In this document: positions 41,572 to 49,403 of the stretch, one piece after another
Layout of the letters: each line of letters opens with the position of its first letter
Position numbering within the stretch: position 1 is the stretch's first letter
NCBI GenBank assembly: GCA_002428495.1
Contig: DIWR01000004.1
Span: 1-50,262, forward strand
Length of the DNA stretch: 50,262 bases
Direction: 5' to 3'
Origin: Synergistaceae bacterium UBA6101
GTDB taxonomy: Bacteria; Synergistota; Synergistia; Synergistales; Synergistaceae
Translations under genes and position numbers: made by a program
Notes under the pieces: generated by a model
What the model was told of the DNA's origin: nothing
Databases searched by the model: none
The model's input: the letters and a program-made list of their open reading frames with translations, nothing else

Positions 41572-41973
41572 ATGGCAAAACAGGAATATGAAATTTGCGA
41601 TGTTGATCTTTACGGAGAATGGCGTCTGGTAGAGGGCGGCTACAATGGTACAATGGAAAAAGTCCTTTCTTATGACCCCGAAACCGGAAACTATACAAGG
41701 CTTCTGAAATTTCCCCCTCAGACCAAAGTCCCTGATCTTCTTTCTCATGACTTCTGTGAGGAAGTTTACATCCTTGAAGGGTTTCTCAAAGACGAGAAGA
41801 AAGATATCACGATGAAGGCAGGGTATTATGGAAGCCGTCTGCCAGAAATGAAACATGGTCCTTATGACATTCCTCTTGGATGCGTAACCATGGAGATCCG
41901 CTACCAGGATCCCTCAAAACCCATCGATCCTGAATGCACGCTTTTGAAGAACAAACTAGGAGCTCCCAGATAG
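41572..41973 (+). CDS. cupin domain protein (ChrR-like)
   Basis: 133 residues. Cupin-type sequence with the metal-site region VPDLLSHDFCEEVYILEGFL (motif 1) and KAGYYGSRLPEMKHGPYDIP (motif 2). Strong aaggaggt site before ATG 41572. Small cupins of this kind act as isomerases, dioxygenases or sensors; in an anaerobic pathway a non-oxidative role is more likely. It lies between DUF2848 and the PreA-like gene; substrate unknown. Confidence 0.75.
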   Translation: MAKQEYEICDVDLYGEWRLVEGGYNGTMEKVLSYDPETGNYTRLLKFPPQTKVPDLLSHDFCEEVYILEGFLKDEKKDITMKAGYYGSRLPEMKHGPYDIPLGCVTMEIRYQDPSKPIDPECTLLKNKLGAPR

Positions 41974-41979
41974 ATAAAC

Positions 41980-42025
41980 ATAAGTAGGAGAACGGCAGGC
42001 TGAAAGCCCGTCTTCTCCTACTTAT
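41980..42025 (+). repeat. strong intercistronic hairpin before the PreA-like gene
   Basis: ataagtaggagaa (41980-41992) and ttctcctacttat (42013-42025) are a perfect 13-bp stem, with inner cgg/ccg pairing. Only a weak T-run follows, so partial termination or mRNA protection is likely. Confidence 0.75.
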
Positions 42026-42050
42026 TTAAATTAAACTGGAGGTAAGAATA

Positions 42051-43271
42051 ATGAAGCCAAATCTTTCCGTTGAGTACTGCGGAGTTAAATTTAAAAATCC
42101 CATGGTTATCGCATCTGCTTCCCCGAGTAAAAATGGTGAATACATGAAACGCTGTGCAGATTCCGGAGCAGGAGGAGTCATAGCTAAAACTTTCAGCCCT
42201 GAACCGCTTGCACAGAAATACGTATCCCCCCGCTTTACAATCCTGAATAAAAAAGGCTGGCCCCACAGTTATTCTAACTATTCCTGCGAATTTTTGGCAA
42301 CCTACAGCACTGAAGAATGGATGCAGGAGATGAAGATCGCAAAGGCTGCCTGTGACGAGAGAGACTGCACCCTGGTAGGAAGCATTTCAGGGAACTCAAA
42401 AGATAGTTGGACAGAGCTGGCAAAAAGAATGGAAGACATAGGACTTCCAATGCTTGAGCTGAACTTTGGCTGTCCGCACCCAAAGGATCTTGGTTATAAG
42501 AGTGGCCAGGAGTTAGGAAACTCTCCCGAGGCGGCGGCAGAAGTAACGAAGATAGTCTGTGACAGCGTAAATATCCCTGTCTTTGTGAAACTGACAAGCG
42601 AAGCAGTTAATATCGTTGATGTTGCGGGGCTTTGCAAAGCTTCCGGAGCAGCAGGTTTCACAGTTGTCAACAGATTCTCTGCGTTGGATGTTGACATAGA
42701 AACTGGACGCCCCCTTCTTCACGGAGGATTCGCCGGGGTCGGAGGCCCCTGGATGAGGCCTATCACACTTAAATGGATAGCAAAAATAGCAGAGGCACAC
42801 GGTATGCCTATCTCCGCAACGAACGGTATATTCAGCTGGGAAGATGTGATCAAGTGCATCATGTGCGGAGCTACCACAGTCCAGACCTGTACAGCTATCA
42901 TGTACGGCCCGAAACAGTTTGGCGAGGTAAAGGTCTTCCTTGAAGGAGTAGAAAAATACCTTGTCGAACATAACATTGATGACATTAATAAACTGAAAGG
43001 CATTACGCTTCCGCAGATCATTTCATGGGATAAGGTCGACCGTGATCACACTGCGATCAGCAGGGTCTTAGAAGACAAGTGCATAGGCTGTGGACTTTGC
43101 CCAAGCTGGTGTTTCTATGACGCTATCAAGATGGTCGAAAAAGATGGTAAAAAGAAAGCTATTATTAATCCGAACAAATGTGACGGCTGTGGTCTTTGTC
43201 CGGCCCTTTGTCCAAAAGATGCTATAAAAATGGAGGGCGAAGTTCCAATTTATCTGGGAAATTTTAATTAA
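42051..43271 (+). CDS. preA: PreA-like dihydropyrimidine dehydrogenase subunit (flavin barrel plus 2[4Fe-4S])
   Basis: 406 residues. An FMN-binding TIM barrel of the dihydroorotate/dihydropyrimidine dehydrogenase family (VEYCGVKFKNPMVIASASPS, LELNFGCPHP, KLTSEAVNIVD, SATNGIFSWEDV) is joined to a C-terminal ferredoxin domain with two CxxCxxCxxxC motifs (from C344 and C377). PreA of E. coli reduces uracil/thymine with its partner PreT. No preT is here; the electron partner may be a ferredoxin or the adjacent FAD subunit. In this locus it could reduce a hydroxylated heteroaromatic ring; that role is inferred. Confidence 0.85.
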   Translation: MKPNLSVEYCGVKFKNPMVIASASPSKNGEYMKRCADSGAGGVIAKTFSPEPLAQKYVSPRFTILNKKGWPHSYSNYSCEFLATYSTEEWMQEMKIAKAACDERDCTLVGSISGNSKDSWTELAKRMEDIGLPMLELNFGCPHPKDLGYKSGQELGNSPEAAAEVTKIVCDSVNIPVFVKLTSEAVNIVDVAGLCKASGAAGFTVVNRFSALDVDIETGRPLLHGGFAGVGGPWMRPITLKWIAKIAEAHGMPISATNGIFSWEDVIKCIMCGATTVQTCTAIMYGPKQFGEVKVFLEGVEKYLVEHNIDDINKLKGITLPQIISWDKVDRDHTAISRVLEDKCIGCGLCPSWCFYDAIKMVEKDGKKKAIINPNKCDGCGLCPALCPKDAIKMEGEVPIYLGNFN

Positions 43272-43333
43272 TCATATTTTAAAAATATGTAGTAGTTATG
43301 CGATTCAAATAGCATAGAAGGAGCTGAATTTAA

Positions 43334-43813
43334 ATGGACATGAAAACTATTTCTTTTTCCGTTAACGGAAAACCACAAAAGGTCCATGTGAGAACAAACT
43401 GGACTCTGTCCAGCGTCCTCAGGGAGCAGTTAGGTCTTCTGGGAACAAAGATCGGTTGCGGAGAGGGAGAATGCGGTGCCTGTTCTGTTCTGATGAATGG
43501 CAAGACCGTAACTTCCTGCCTGGTCCTGGCAGTACAGGCTGACGGAGCTGAAATAATAACAATTGAAGGCCTTGAAAATATGGATGGGACACTTCATCCG
43601 GTCCAGGAAGCCTTTGTTGAGGCCGGAGCGGTACAGTGCGGTTACTGTACTCCTGGAATGGTCATGTCGACCATTGCACTTTTGGAAAAGCACCCAGAAC
43701 CTACAGAAGAAGAGGTAAGAGAAGGTCTTACTGGAAATCTCTGTAGGTGCACCGGATACCAGAAAATTTTTGAGGCTGTACAGATCGCTTCCAAGAAAAT
43801 GAGGAGGGGATAA
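43334..43813 (+). CDS. [2Fe-2S] subunit of a molybdenum hydroxylase (xanthine dehydrogenase family)
   Basis: 159 residues with a plant-type ferredoxin domain (CGEGECGACSVLMNG, then C in VTSCLVL) and a second helical [2Fe-2S] domain (QCGYCTPGMVMS, CRCTGYQKI). It passes electrons from the molybdenum site to the FAD subunit. ATG 43334 with aaggagct. It is 2 bases upstream of the large subunit gene. Confidence 0.95.
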   Translation: MDMKTISFSVNGKPQKVHVRTNWTLSSVLREQLGLLGTKIGCGEGECGACSVLMNGKTVTSCLVLAVQADGAEIITIEGLENMDGTLHPVQEAFVEAGAVQCGYCTPGMVMSTIALLEKHPEPTEEEVREGLTGNLCRCTGYQKIFEAVQIASKKMRRG

Positions 43814-43815
43814 AT

Positions 43816-46167
43816 ATGGCTATGACACGGTACGAAAAGGGCGACTACAAAATTATTGGAACTAAGCGACCATACGTAGACGCAAAAGAAAAAGTAACAG
43901 GCAGAACAGTCTATGTTAGCGACATACACCTTCCAGGTATGCTCTATGGTAAAGCGCTTCGGAGCCCTTATCCTCATGCAAAAATTCTGAACGTCGATAT
44001 TTCTGAGGCGCTTAAGGTGCCTGGAATCAAAACAGTACTGACCGGGAAAAATGTCGAGCAGTACAAATGGGGTCCTATTACAAAGGACGAGTATCTTATC
44101 GCTGTTGATAAGGCGAACTACACGGGCGATGAAGTTGCAGCAGTAGCCGGTATTGATGAAGAAGCCTGTGATGAAGCTATTTCAAAGATAAGAGTTGAGT
44201 ATGAGCCGCTTCCTGCCATCTTAAGCATGCATGACGCAATGAAGGATGGAGCTCCTCTTATTCACGAATCGGCACCCAAAAATATCTGTAATCATTTTGA
44301 TATACATCATGGACTTGACACCGATGAGGTATTTAAAAATGCATATTATGTCCATGAAGGCGAATACGAGACCAGCCTGCACTACCAGGGCTATATTGAA
44401 CCTATGGCCGGAGTATCTGTCTGGGATGCACATAACAACGTGACTATGTATGCAGGTATTCAGACTCCAACATGGTCAAGGAACGATTATGCGGTTGCGC
44501 TAGGGATCCCGGTAGAAAACTTGCGCATAGTGCAGCCTCCCTTTGGAGGAGGATTTGGCGGAAAGCTCTCTCAGCCTGTTCATCCGCTTGGTGCCCTTAT
44601 AGCTAAATATGCGAAACAGCCCGTCCGTTTAGTACTGGACAGGGTAGAAGACTTTCAGTGCGCACTGCCCAGGCTACCCATGTACTTCAAGATCAAAACG
44701 GCATGGGATAAAGAAGGAAAGTACCTCGGTAAGTATACATACATTATTGCGGACCAGGGAGCTTATGCATCATATGGTGCTTCAATAGCCCTCACTGCCA
44801 TGTATCGTATCGACATAATGTACAAATGCCAGGCATTGAGATCTGTCTGTGATCTTGTCTACACAAATAAGGTCCCGACCGGATGCTACAGAGGATTTGG
44901 AAATGCTCAGAAGCATTTTGCGCATGAAACACACCTGGATGAAGTGGCTGAAGTGCTCAATATCGCACCGGATGAACTTCGTCTCCGCAATTTCTCAGGA
45001 GAAAACTATAAGAACCCCCATGGATGGAACACTAACAGCAACGCTGTTTCTGACTGTATGAAGAGGGGATTGGAAGCTTCTGAATATCACGATAAGCGCA
45101 AGAAATTCTTTGTTGTAAATTCGGATGAGAAAAATCACATCAAAAAGGGTATCGGCTTTGCAGCATGTGTCCATGTATCCGGAAACAGGTCCTTCATCAA
45201 ACCTTTTGAAGGGGCAGCTGCGCTTTTGAGAATGAATGAACAGGGCAAGGTTTATGTCTTTTCAAACGAACCTGATATGGGACAGGGAATCAGGACAGTA
45301 CATTCTATGTGTGTCCAGGAAGTGCTCAGTATTTCTGAAGAACATGTATGCACTACCACGCCCGATACCGATATCGTTCCATTCGGGCTGGGTTGTTTTG
45401 CCAGCCGTGGAACATATATGTCCACAGGCGCACTTCATATGGCACTCAATGACATGAAGAGCAAATTGATCAAGATAGGTTCAGAAATACTTGGTCTCCC
45501 GGAAGGTGAACTGGAGCTGGAGAATGAGTTTGTTGTCTCAAAAACAGATCCTGAGAAGAAAGCTAGCTATGCTGACATTGCATGGAAACACGTCTGTGAT
45601 TATCCGGGACAGCACATACTGGGGATAGGGTACTTTACTCCTGAAGGAGTGGAATATCCTGACGCCACAAAATACAACAACATATCCGGCGGATATGCTT
45701 TTGGCTGCCAGGTAGCAGAGCTTGAAGTAAACACTAAGACAGGCCAGGTCAAAGTAAACGAAATGTGGGGCATTCACGATTCAGGCCAGCCTATCAATCT
45801 GCTTGCCATTGAAGGTCAGGTCCACGGAGGCATGGCTCAGGGATATGGGTGGGCACTAATGGAAAACCTTGCTTACAACGACAAGGGCAAACTCATGAAT
45901 CCTTCATTTCTTGACTACCAGATGCCTACAGCTGCCGATATACCAAAGATAAATGCTGAGTTCGTCGATTCATTCGAATGGACGACCGGCTTCGGTGCAA
46001 AATCCATTGGTGAGGCTTCCTTGATAGGTGCTGCCCCGGCAATACAGAATGCGGTCTACAATGCTGTTGGAGTAAGGATCAACACAATGCCCATAACTGC
46101 GGAGAAGGTCCTTAAAGCTCTCGAGGAAAAAAAGAGGCATCAAAATCAAAAGACTAGTGTTGAGTAG
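43816..46167 (+). CDS. molybdopterin-binding large subunit, xanthine dehydrogenase family
   Basis: 783 residues. The N-terminal a/b hammerhead (GTKRPYVDAKEKVTGRTVY) is followed by the Moco-binding regions (PPFGGGFGGKLSQPVHP, PTGCYRGFGNAQKHFAHE) and the C-terminal GAKSIGEASLIGAAPAIQNA, which holds the catalytic glutamate (GEAS). It should hydroxylate a carbon next to a ring nitrogen, or an aldehyde, using water. Substrates in the family include purines, nicotinate, isoquinoline and CO. Context (BenE-like permease, PreA) suggests a heteroaromatic acid. Confidence 0.93.
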   Translation: MAMTRYEKGDYKIIGTKRPYVDAKEKVTGRTVYVSDIHLPGMLYGKALRSPYPHAKILNVDISEALKVPGIKTVLTGKNVEQYKWGPITKDEYLIAVDKANYTGDEVAAVAGIDEEACDEAISKIRVEYEPLPAILSMHDAMKDGAPLIHESAPKNICNHFDIHHGLDTDEVFKNAYYVHEGEYETSLHYQGYIEPMAGVSVWDAHNNVTMYAGIQTPTWSRNDYAVALGIPVENLRIVQPPFGGGFGGKLSQPVHPLGALIAKYAKQPVRLVLDRVEDFQCALPRLPMYFKIKTAWDKEGKYLGKYTYIIADQGAYASYGASIALTAMYRIDIMYKCQALRSVCDLVYTNKVPTGCYRGFGNAQKHFAHETHLDEVAEVLNIAPDELRLRNFSGENYKNPHGWNTNSNAVSDCMKRGLEASEYHDKRKKFFVVNSDEKNHIKKGIGFAACVHVSGNRSFIKPFEGAAALLRMNEQGKVYVFSNEPDMGQGIRTVHSMCVQEVLSISEEHVCTTTPDTDIVPFGLGCFASRGTYMSTGALHMALNDMKSKLIKIGSEILGLPEGELELENEFVVSKTDPEKKASYADIAWKHVCDYPGQHILGIGYFTPEGVEYPDATKYNNISGGYAFGCQVAELEVNTKTGQVKVNEMWGIHDSGQPINLLAIEGQVHGGMAQGYGWALMENLAYNDKGKLMNPSFLDYQMPTAADIPKINAEFVDSFEWTTGFGAKSIGEASLIGAAPAIQNAVYNAVGVRINTMPITAEKVLKALEEKKRHQNQKTSVE

Positions 46168-46179
46168 GAGGGATGACAG

Positions 46180-47040
46180 ATGAACAATATAAAATATTTT
46201 TTGCCTAAATCTTTAGAAGAAGCAGTGAAATATCTATCAGACAACAACGATGCCAAAGTCCTTGCAGGAGGAACAGATCTGATAGTCAAGTGGAAAAAGA
46301 CAGGCTGTCCGGATATGCACCTGATGGACATAAGAGGCATAAATAAATTTGCTGAAATGAATGATCTTTCAGAGGGATTCTTTATCGGTGCCGGAGCTAC
46401 GATCGAGCAGGTCGAATCCTGTGAAAAGATCAAAGCAGACTTTCCGATCCTTTCAGAAGCAGCACGCAATGTTGGCTCTGTGCAGGTACGAAACCTGGCA
46501 ACTATAGGCGGCAACAGCTGTAACGCCGCTCCTTCTGCGGATACGGTCCTTCCCCTCATCGTTTATGAAGCAGAGGCAGTCATTGTTTCTGTCTCAGGAG
46601 AGAAGAGATGTACATTAAAGGACTTTTTTGTCGGTCCCGGAAAAACAGTAATGAGGCCAGGAGAAATGCTCAAAGGCTTTGTGCTGCCAAAACCTAAACC
46701 TTGTACGGTGGTATCTTTTGCCAAGCACAGCAGACGCGCGGGCATGGACCTTGCAACTGTAGGGGTCGCTGTTAAGATCTGCCTTAAAAAAGGAGAAAAA
46801 TCAGCTGAAGAAATATCAGTAGCTCTTGGTGCGGTAGGTCCCGTGCCTGTTTCTGTGAAGGGGCTTGAAAAATTTAATGGAGCGGATCTTTCTTCTGATA
46901 ATGTGCTTAAGGAAATTGCCGAGTTTTCATTTGAACAGGCATCTCCGATCACTGACGTGAGGGGATCAAAGGACTACAGAAGCAAAATGATAGTTCAGAA
47001 TGTAAAGGACTGCATCTGCAAAGCAATAAAGATTGACTGA
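46180..47040 (+). CDS. FAD-binding medium subunit, xanthine dehydrogenase family
   Basis: 286 residues of the CoxM/XdhB type: KYFLPKSLEEAVKYL at the start, the FAD-binding LAGGTDLIVKWK and TIGGNSCNAAPSADTVLPLI, and the CO-dehydrogenase-flavoprotein C-terminal domain. No extra [4Fe-4S] insertion like that of 4-hydroxybenzoyl-CoA reductase is visible. It receives electrons from the small subunit and passes them on. Gene order here is small, large, medium. Confidence 0.93.
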   Translation: MNNIKYFLPKSLEEAVKYLSDNNDAKVLAGGTDLIVKWKKTGCPDMHLMDIRGINKFAEMNDLSEGFFIGAGATIEQVESCEKIKADFPILSEAARNVGSVQVRNLATIGGNSCNAAPSADTVLPLIVYEAEAVIVSVSGEKRCTLKDFFVGPGKTVMRPGEMLKGFVLPKPKPCTVVSFAKHSRRAGMDLATVGVAVKICLKKGEKSAEEISVALGAVGPVPVSVKGLEKFNGADLSSDNVLKEIAEFSFEQASPITDVRGSKDYRSKMIVQNVKDCICKAIKID

Positions 47041-47073
47041 TTTCCAAACGAAATAAAAAAACAGGTTTTACTA

Positions 47074-47112
47074 AGCCCTGTATGATCACTGCCGGCGTTT
47101 TTGTGCAGGGCT
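47074..47112 (+). repeat. hairpin between the FAD subunit and the permease
   Basis: agccctg (47074-47080) and cagggct (47106-47112), extendable by three wobble/AU pairs. No T-tract on the plus strand. Confidence 0.4.
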
Positions 47113-47185
47113 GCAGTTGTTCTTATGTCAAAAATTATCAGAAACGAATGAAAAAAGAAAAATGAGAACAAGGGGGATGAAGTAA

Positions 47186-48424
47186 ATGCTATTTTGTGCT
47201 TGGGAAAAAGGCTCCGGATTTATGAATGGACTGAAATCTTTCTGGGGTGATCAGAATTTCGCGAACGTCAGCAACGGTATTATCGATGGTCTTGCATTTG
47301 GTATCATTGCTATACCTTTAATCCAAAAGGCTGCGTCATCTGCAAATCTCGCCCCGGAGCTTTTGAACAGCTGGCTGGTAACTGTTTATGTAGGTGGAGG
47401 CATAATCAGTCTTATTATGGCTCTTTATTACAAACTGCCGATTGTAGGCGCCTGGTCTATCCCCGGAGCTTTTGCACTTGCGCAGGTAATGGGTAACTTT
47501 ACATTCAATGAGACTGTCGGAGGGTTTCTAACGGCTGGCTTAATCGTTTTTTTGCTGGGGATAACGGGTACTATCAAACAATTGGTACGAAGGATACCAA
47601 CCCAGATAATGATGGCAATGGTTGCAGGAACACTTTTTGGATGGGCCTCAAAGCTGATAGGAGCTTTCAAGACAGCTCCGGTAATTTCATTTGTCGGTCT
47701 TCTTGGCTACGTAGTTTGCAAGAGATTTCTAAAAAAAATACCTGCAGTTGTCGGTACAATGGTATTTACCCTGATAGCTGCATTTGTTATGGGAAAGCTT
47801 CAATTTACCGGTCTTGATTTTGGAGTTGCAAAACCAGTATTTATCCTCCCTGCATTCAACGGAGCGGCCTGCCTTTCAATTGGTGTTCCCCTTGCCCTGC
47901 TTGTAGTTTGTGCTGAAAATATGCAGGCTATAGGTGTTCAGATCGCAATAGGTAAAAAGCCTCCGGTAAACGGAATGACTATAATTTCCGGAATTGGCGG
48001 ACTAATTGCGCCGTTCTTTGGTGGGCATAACTGCAACATAGCTGGTCCTATGACAGCATGGGCTGGTTCAGAGGACTGCGGTCCGGTCGATAAGAGATAC
48101 GTTGCTGCGGTATGGTGCGGAATTATTTTTGCAATAACAGGCATTTTTGCTCCCCTTACAATGAGTGTTCTTGGCATGCTTCCCGGAGAGGCGACAACAG
48201 TTATAATTGGCCTTACACTGGTCAGCATGATCATAGGCGGACTCGAGGAATCATTTGGAAGCGGCAAATTCAAGTTTGGGAGCTTTGCATCTTTTGCCGT
48301 CGCGATGTCAGGAATAGTCGTTTTGCAGATAGGATCAGCGTTCTGGGCCCTTGTAGTAGGAACAGCGATTTCACTGCTGCTTGAGAAAAAAGACTATGAC
48401 GAAATGAAATCCCCCCTTGACTAG
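47186..48424 (+). CDS. benE: BenE-family benzoate-type/H+ symporter
   Basis: 412 residues, about 12 helices. BenE-like features are NGIIDGLAFGIIAIPLIQKA, GAWSIPGAFALAQ, QAIGVQIAIGKKPPVNGMT and the substrate-site stretch FFGGHNCNIAGPMTAW. Start ATG 47186 with agggggat. BenE proteins bring in benzoate-like aromatic acids with protons. Here it sits behind a molybdenum hydroxylase, so the cargo is probably a benzoate analogue such as an N-heteroaromatic carboxylate; this is inference. A terminator follows. Confidence 0.85.
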   Translation: MLFCAWEKGSGFMNGLKSFWGDQNFANVSNGIIDGLAFGIIAIPLIQKAASSANLAPELLNSWLVTVYVGGGIISLIMALYYKLPIVGAWSIPGAFALAQVMGNFTFNETVGGFLTAGLIVFLLGITGTIKQLVRRIPTQIMMAMVAGTLFGWASKLIGAFKTAPVISFVGLLGYVVCKRFLKKIPAVVGTMVFTLIAAFVMGKLQFTGLDFGVAKPVFILPAFNGAACLSIGVPLALLVVCAENMQAIGVQIAIGKKPPVNGMTIISGIGGLIAPFFGGHNCNIAGPMTAWAGSEDCGPVDKRYVAAVWCGIIFAITGIFAPLTMSVLGMLPGEATTVIIGLTLVSMIIGGLEESFGSGKFKFGSFASFAVAMSGIVVLQIGSAFWALVVGTAISLLLEKKDYDEMKSPLD

Positions 48425-48454
48425 TTAAATAGTCAGGCGTTTGTTTCAGCTATA

Positions 48455-48497
48455 TGCAGCGGGACGTAGGCAATGCTGCGTCCCGCTTGCATTTTCA
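48455..48497 (+). terminator. terminator after the BenE-like permease
   Basis: agcgggacg (48458-48466) pairs with cgtcccgct (48479-48487), loop of 12, followed by tgcatttt. Confidence 0.65.
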
Positions 48498-48515
48498 TCA
48501 AGTTAAGAATATATA
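48487..48515 (+). promoter_or_regulatory. candidate promoter of the nitrilase gene
   Basis: TTGCAT 48487-48492, 17-base spacer, TATATA 48510-48515, overlapping the base of the preceding hairpin. Confidence 0.4.
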
Positions 48516-48566
48516 TTCTGTAGATGTGAATTCAGATTTCCAATAAATATACTGGAGGTATGTAAA

Positions 48567-49340
48567 ATGAAGGTTTCATCGATACAGCTTGAAATAAAAG
48601 ATGAACGCAGTAAAGAAGAAATGATAAGCCATACACTCTCAATGATGGATAAGTGCAGAGGAGATGATTTTATTATTCTCCCTGAACTGTGGAACGTTGG
48701 GTTCTTTAATTATGACAACTACAAAAACTATGCCGAAGCGATCGACGGGGAGACAGCATCAGCTATTTCAGGAAAAGCGCGCGAGCTAAACGCTTATGTT
48801 TTCTCGGGCAGCTTTGTAGAAAAACAGGGGGATAAATATTACAACGCAAGCGTCCTTTTCGACAGGGAAGGAAAAAACGTTGCAGAATATAGAAAGATCC
48901 ACCTTTTTACCTATAAATGCAGGGAGCCCGAGATCCTGACACCGGGTGACAAGTTAACGGTCGTAGATACAGAATTCGGTAAAATTGGTCTTGCTACATG
49001 CTATGATCTAAGATTTCCGGAACTTTTCAGAAAGATGACCGTTGAAATGGGAGCAGAATTTTTCCTTGTTACATCCGGATGGCCTTATCCCAGGCTGGAA
49101 GCATGGAATGTGCTGAACCAGGCGAGAGCTCTCGAAAACACATGTTATCTTATTTCATGCAATGCCGCAGGGGTAAATAAGGGCATCCGGCTGGCAGGTC
49201 ACAGCCAGATAGTGGACCCATGGGGCAATGTCGTTGCAGGTACTGGGTATGAAGAAGCTATAGTAAAGGCAGAAATATCAAGGGAAGAACTCCTGAGGAT
49301 CAGGAAAGAATTTCCTGTGCTTAACGACCGGAGATTGTAA
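48567..49340 (+). CDS. carbon-nitrogen hydrolase (nitrilase superfamily, omega-amidase-like)
   Basis: 257 residues with the Glu-Lys-Cys triad: E40 (ILPELWN), K110 (EYRKIHLF) and C145 (GLATCYDLRFPELFR). The pattern and length are closest to omega-amidase/Nit2-type enzymes that hydrolyse small amides such as 2-oxosuccinamate or alpha-ketoglutaramate. ATG 48567 with a tggaggta site. It stands after the permease terminator with its own promoter, but the same strand and spacing suggest it serves the same pathway, releasing ammonia from a ring-opened amide. A terminator follows, then the group II intron. Confidence 0.88.
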   Translation: MKVSSIQLEIKDERSKEEMISHTLSMMDKCRGDDFIILPELWNVGFFNYDNYKNYAEAIDGETASAISGKARELNAYVFSGSFVEKQGDKYYNASVLFDREGKNVAEYRKIHLFTYKCREPEILTPGDKLTVVDTEFGKIGLATCYDLRFPELFRKMTVEMGAEFFLVTSGWPYPRLEAWNVLNQARALENTCYLISCNAAGVNKGIRLAGHSQIVDPWGNVVAGTGYEEAIVKAEISREELLRIRKEFPVLNDRRL

Positions 49341-49367
49341 AAGCAAACATAACTGTGCTTTGTTGAC

Positions 49368-49400
49368 CGGCCGCTTCTAATTGGAAAGCGGCCGTTTTAT
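49368..49400 (+). terminator. terminator of the nitrilase gene, and insertion site of the intron
   Basis: cggccgctt (49368-49376) pairs exactly with aagcggccg (49386-49394), then ttttatt. The intron begins nine bases after the stem. Confidence 0.9.
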
Positions 49401-49403
49401 TCA

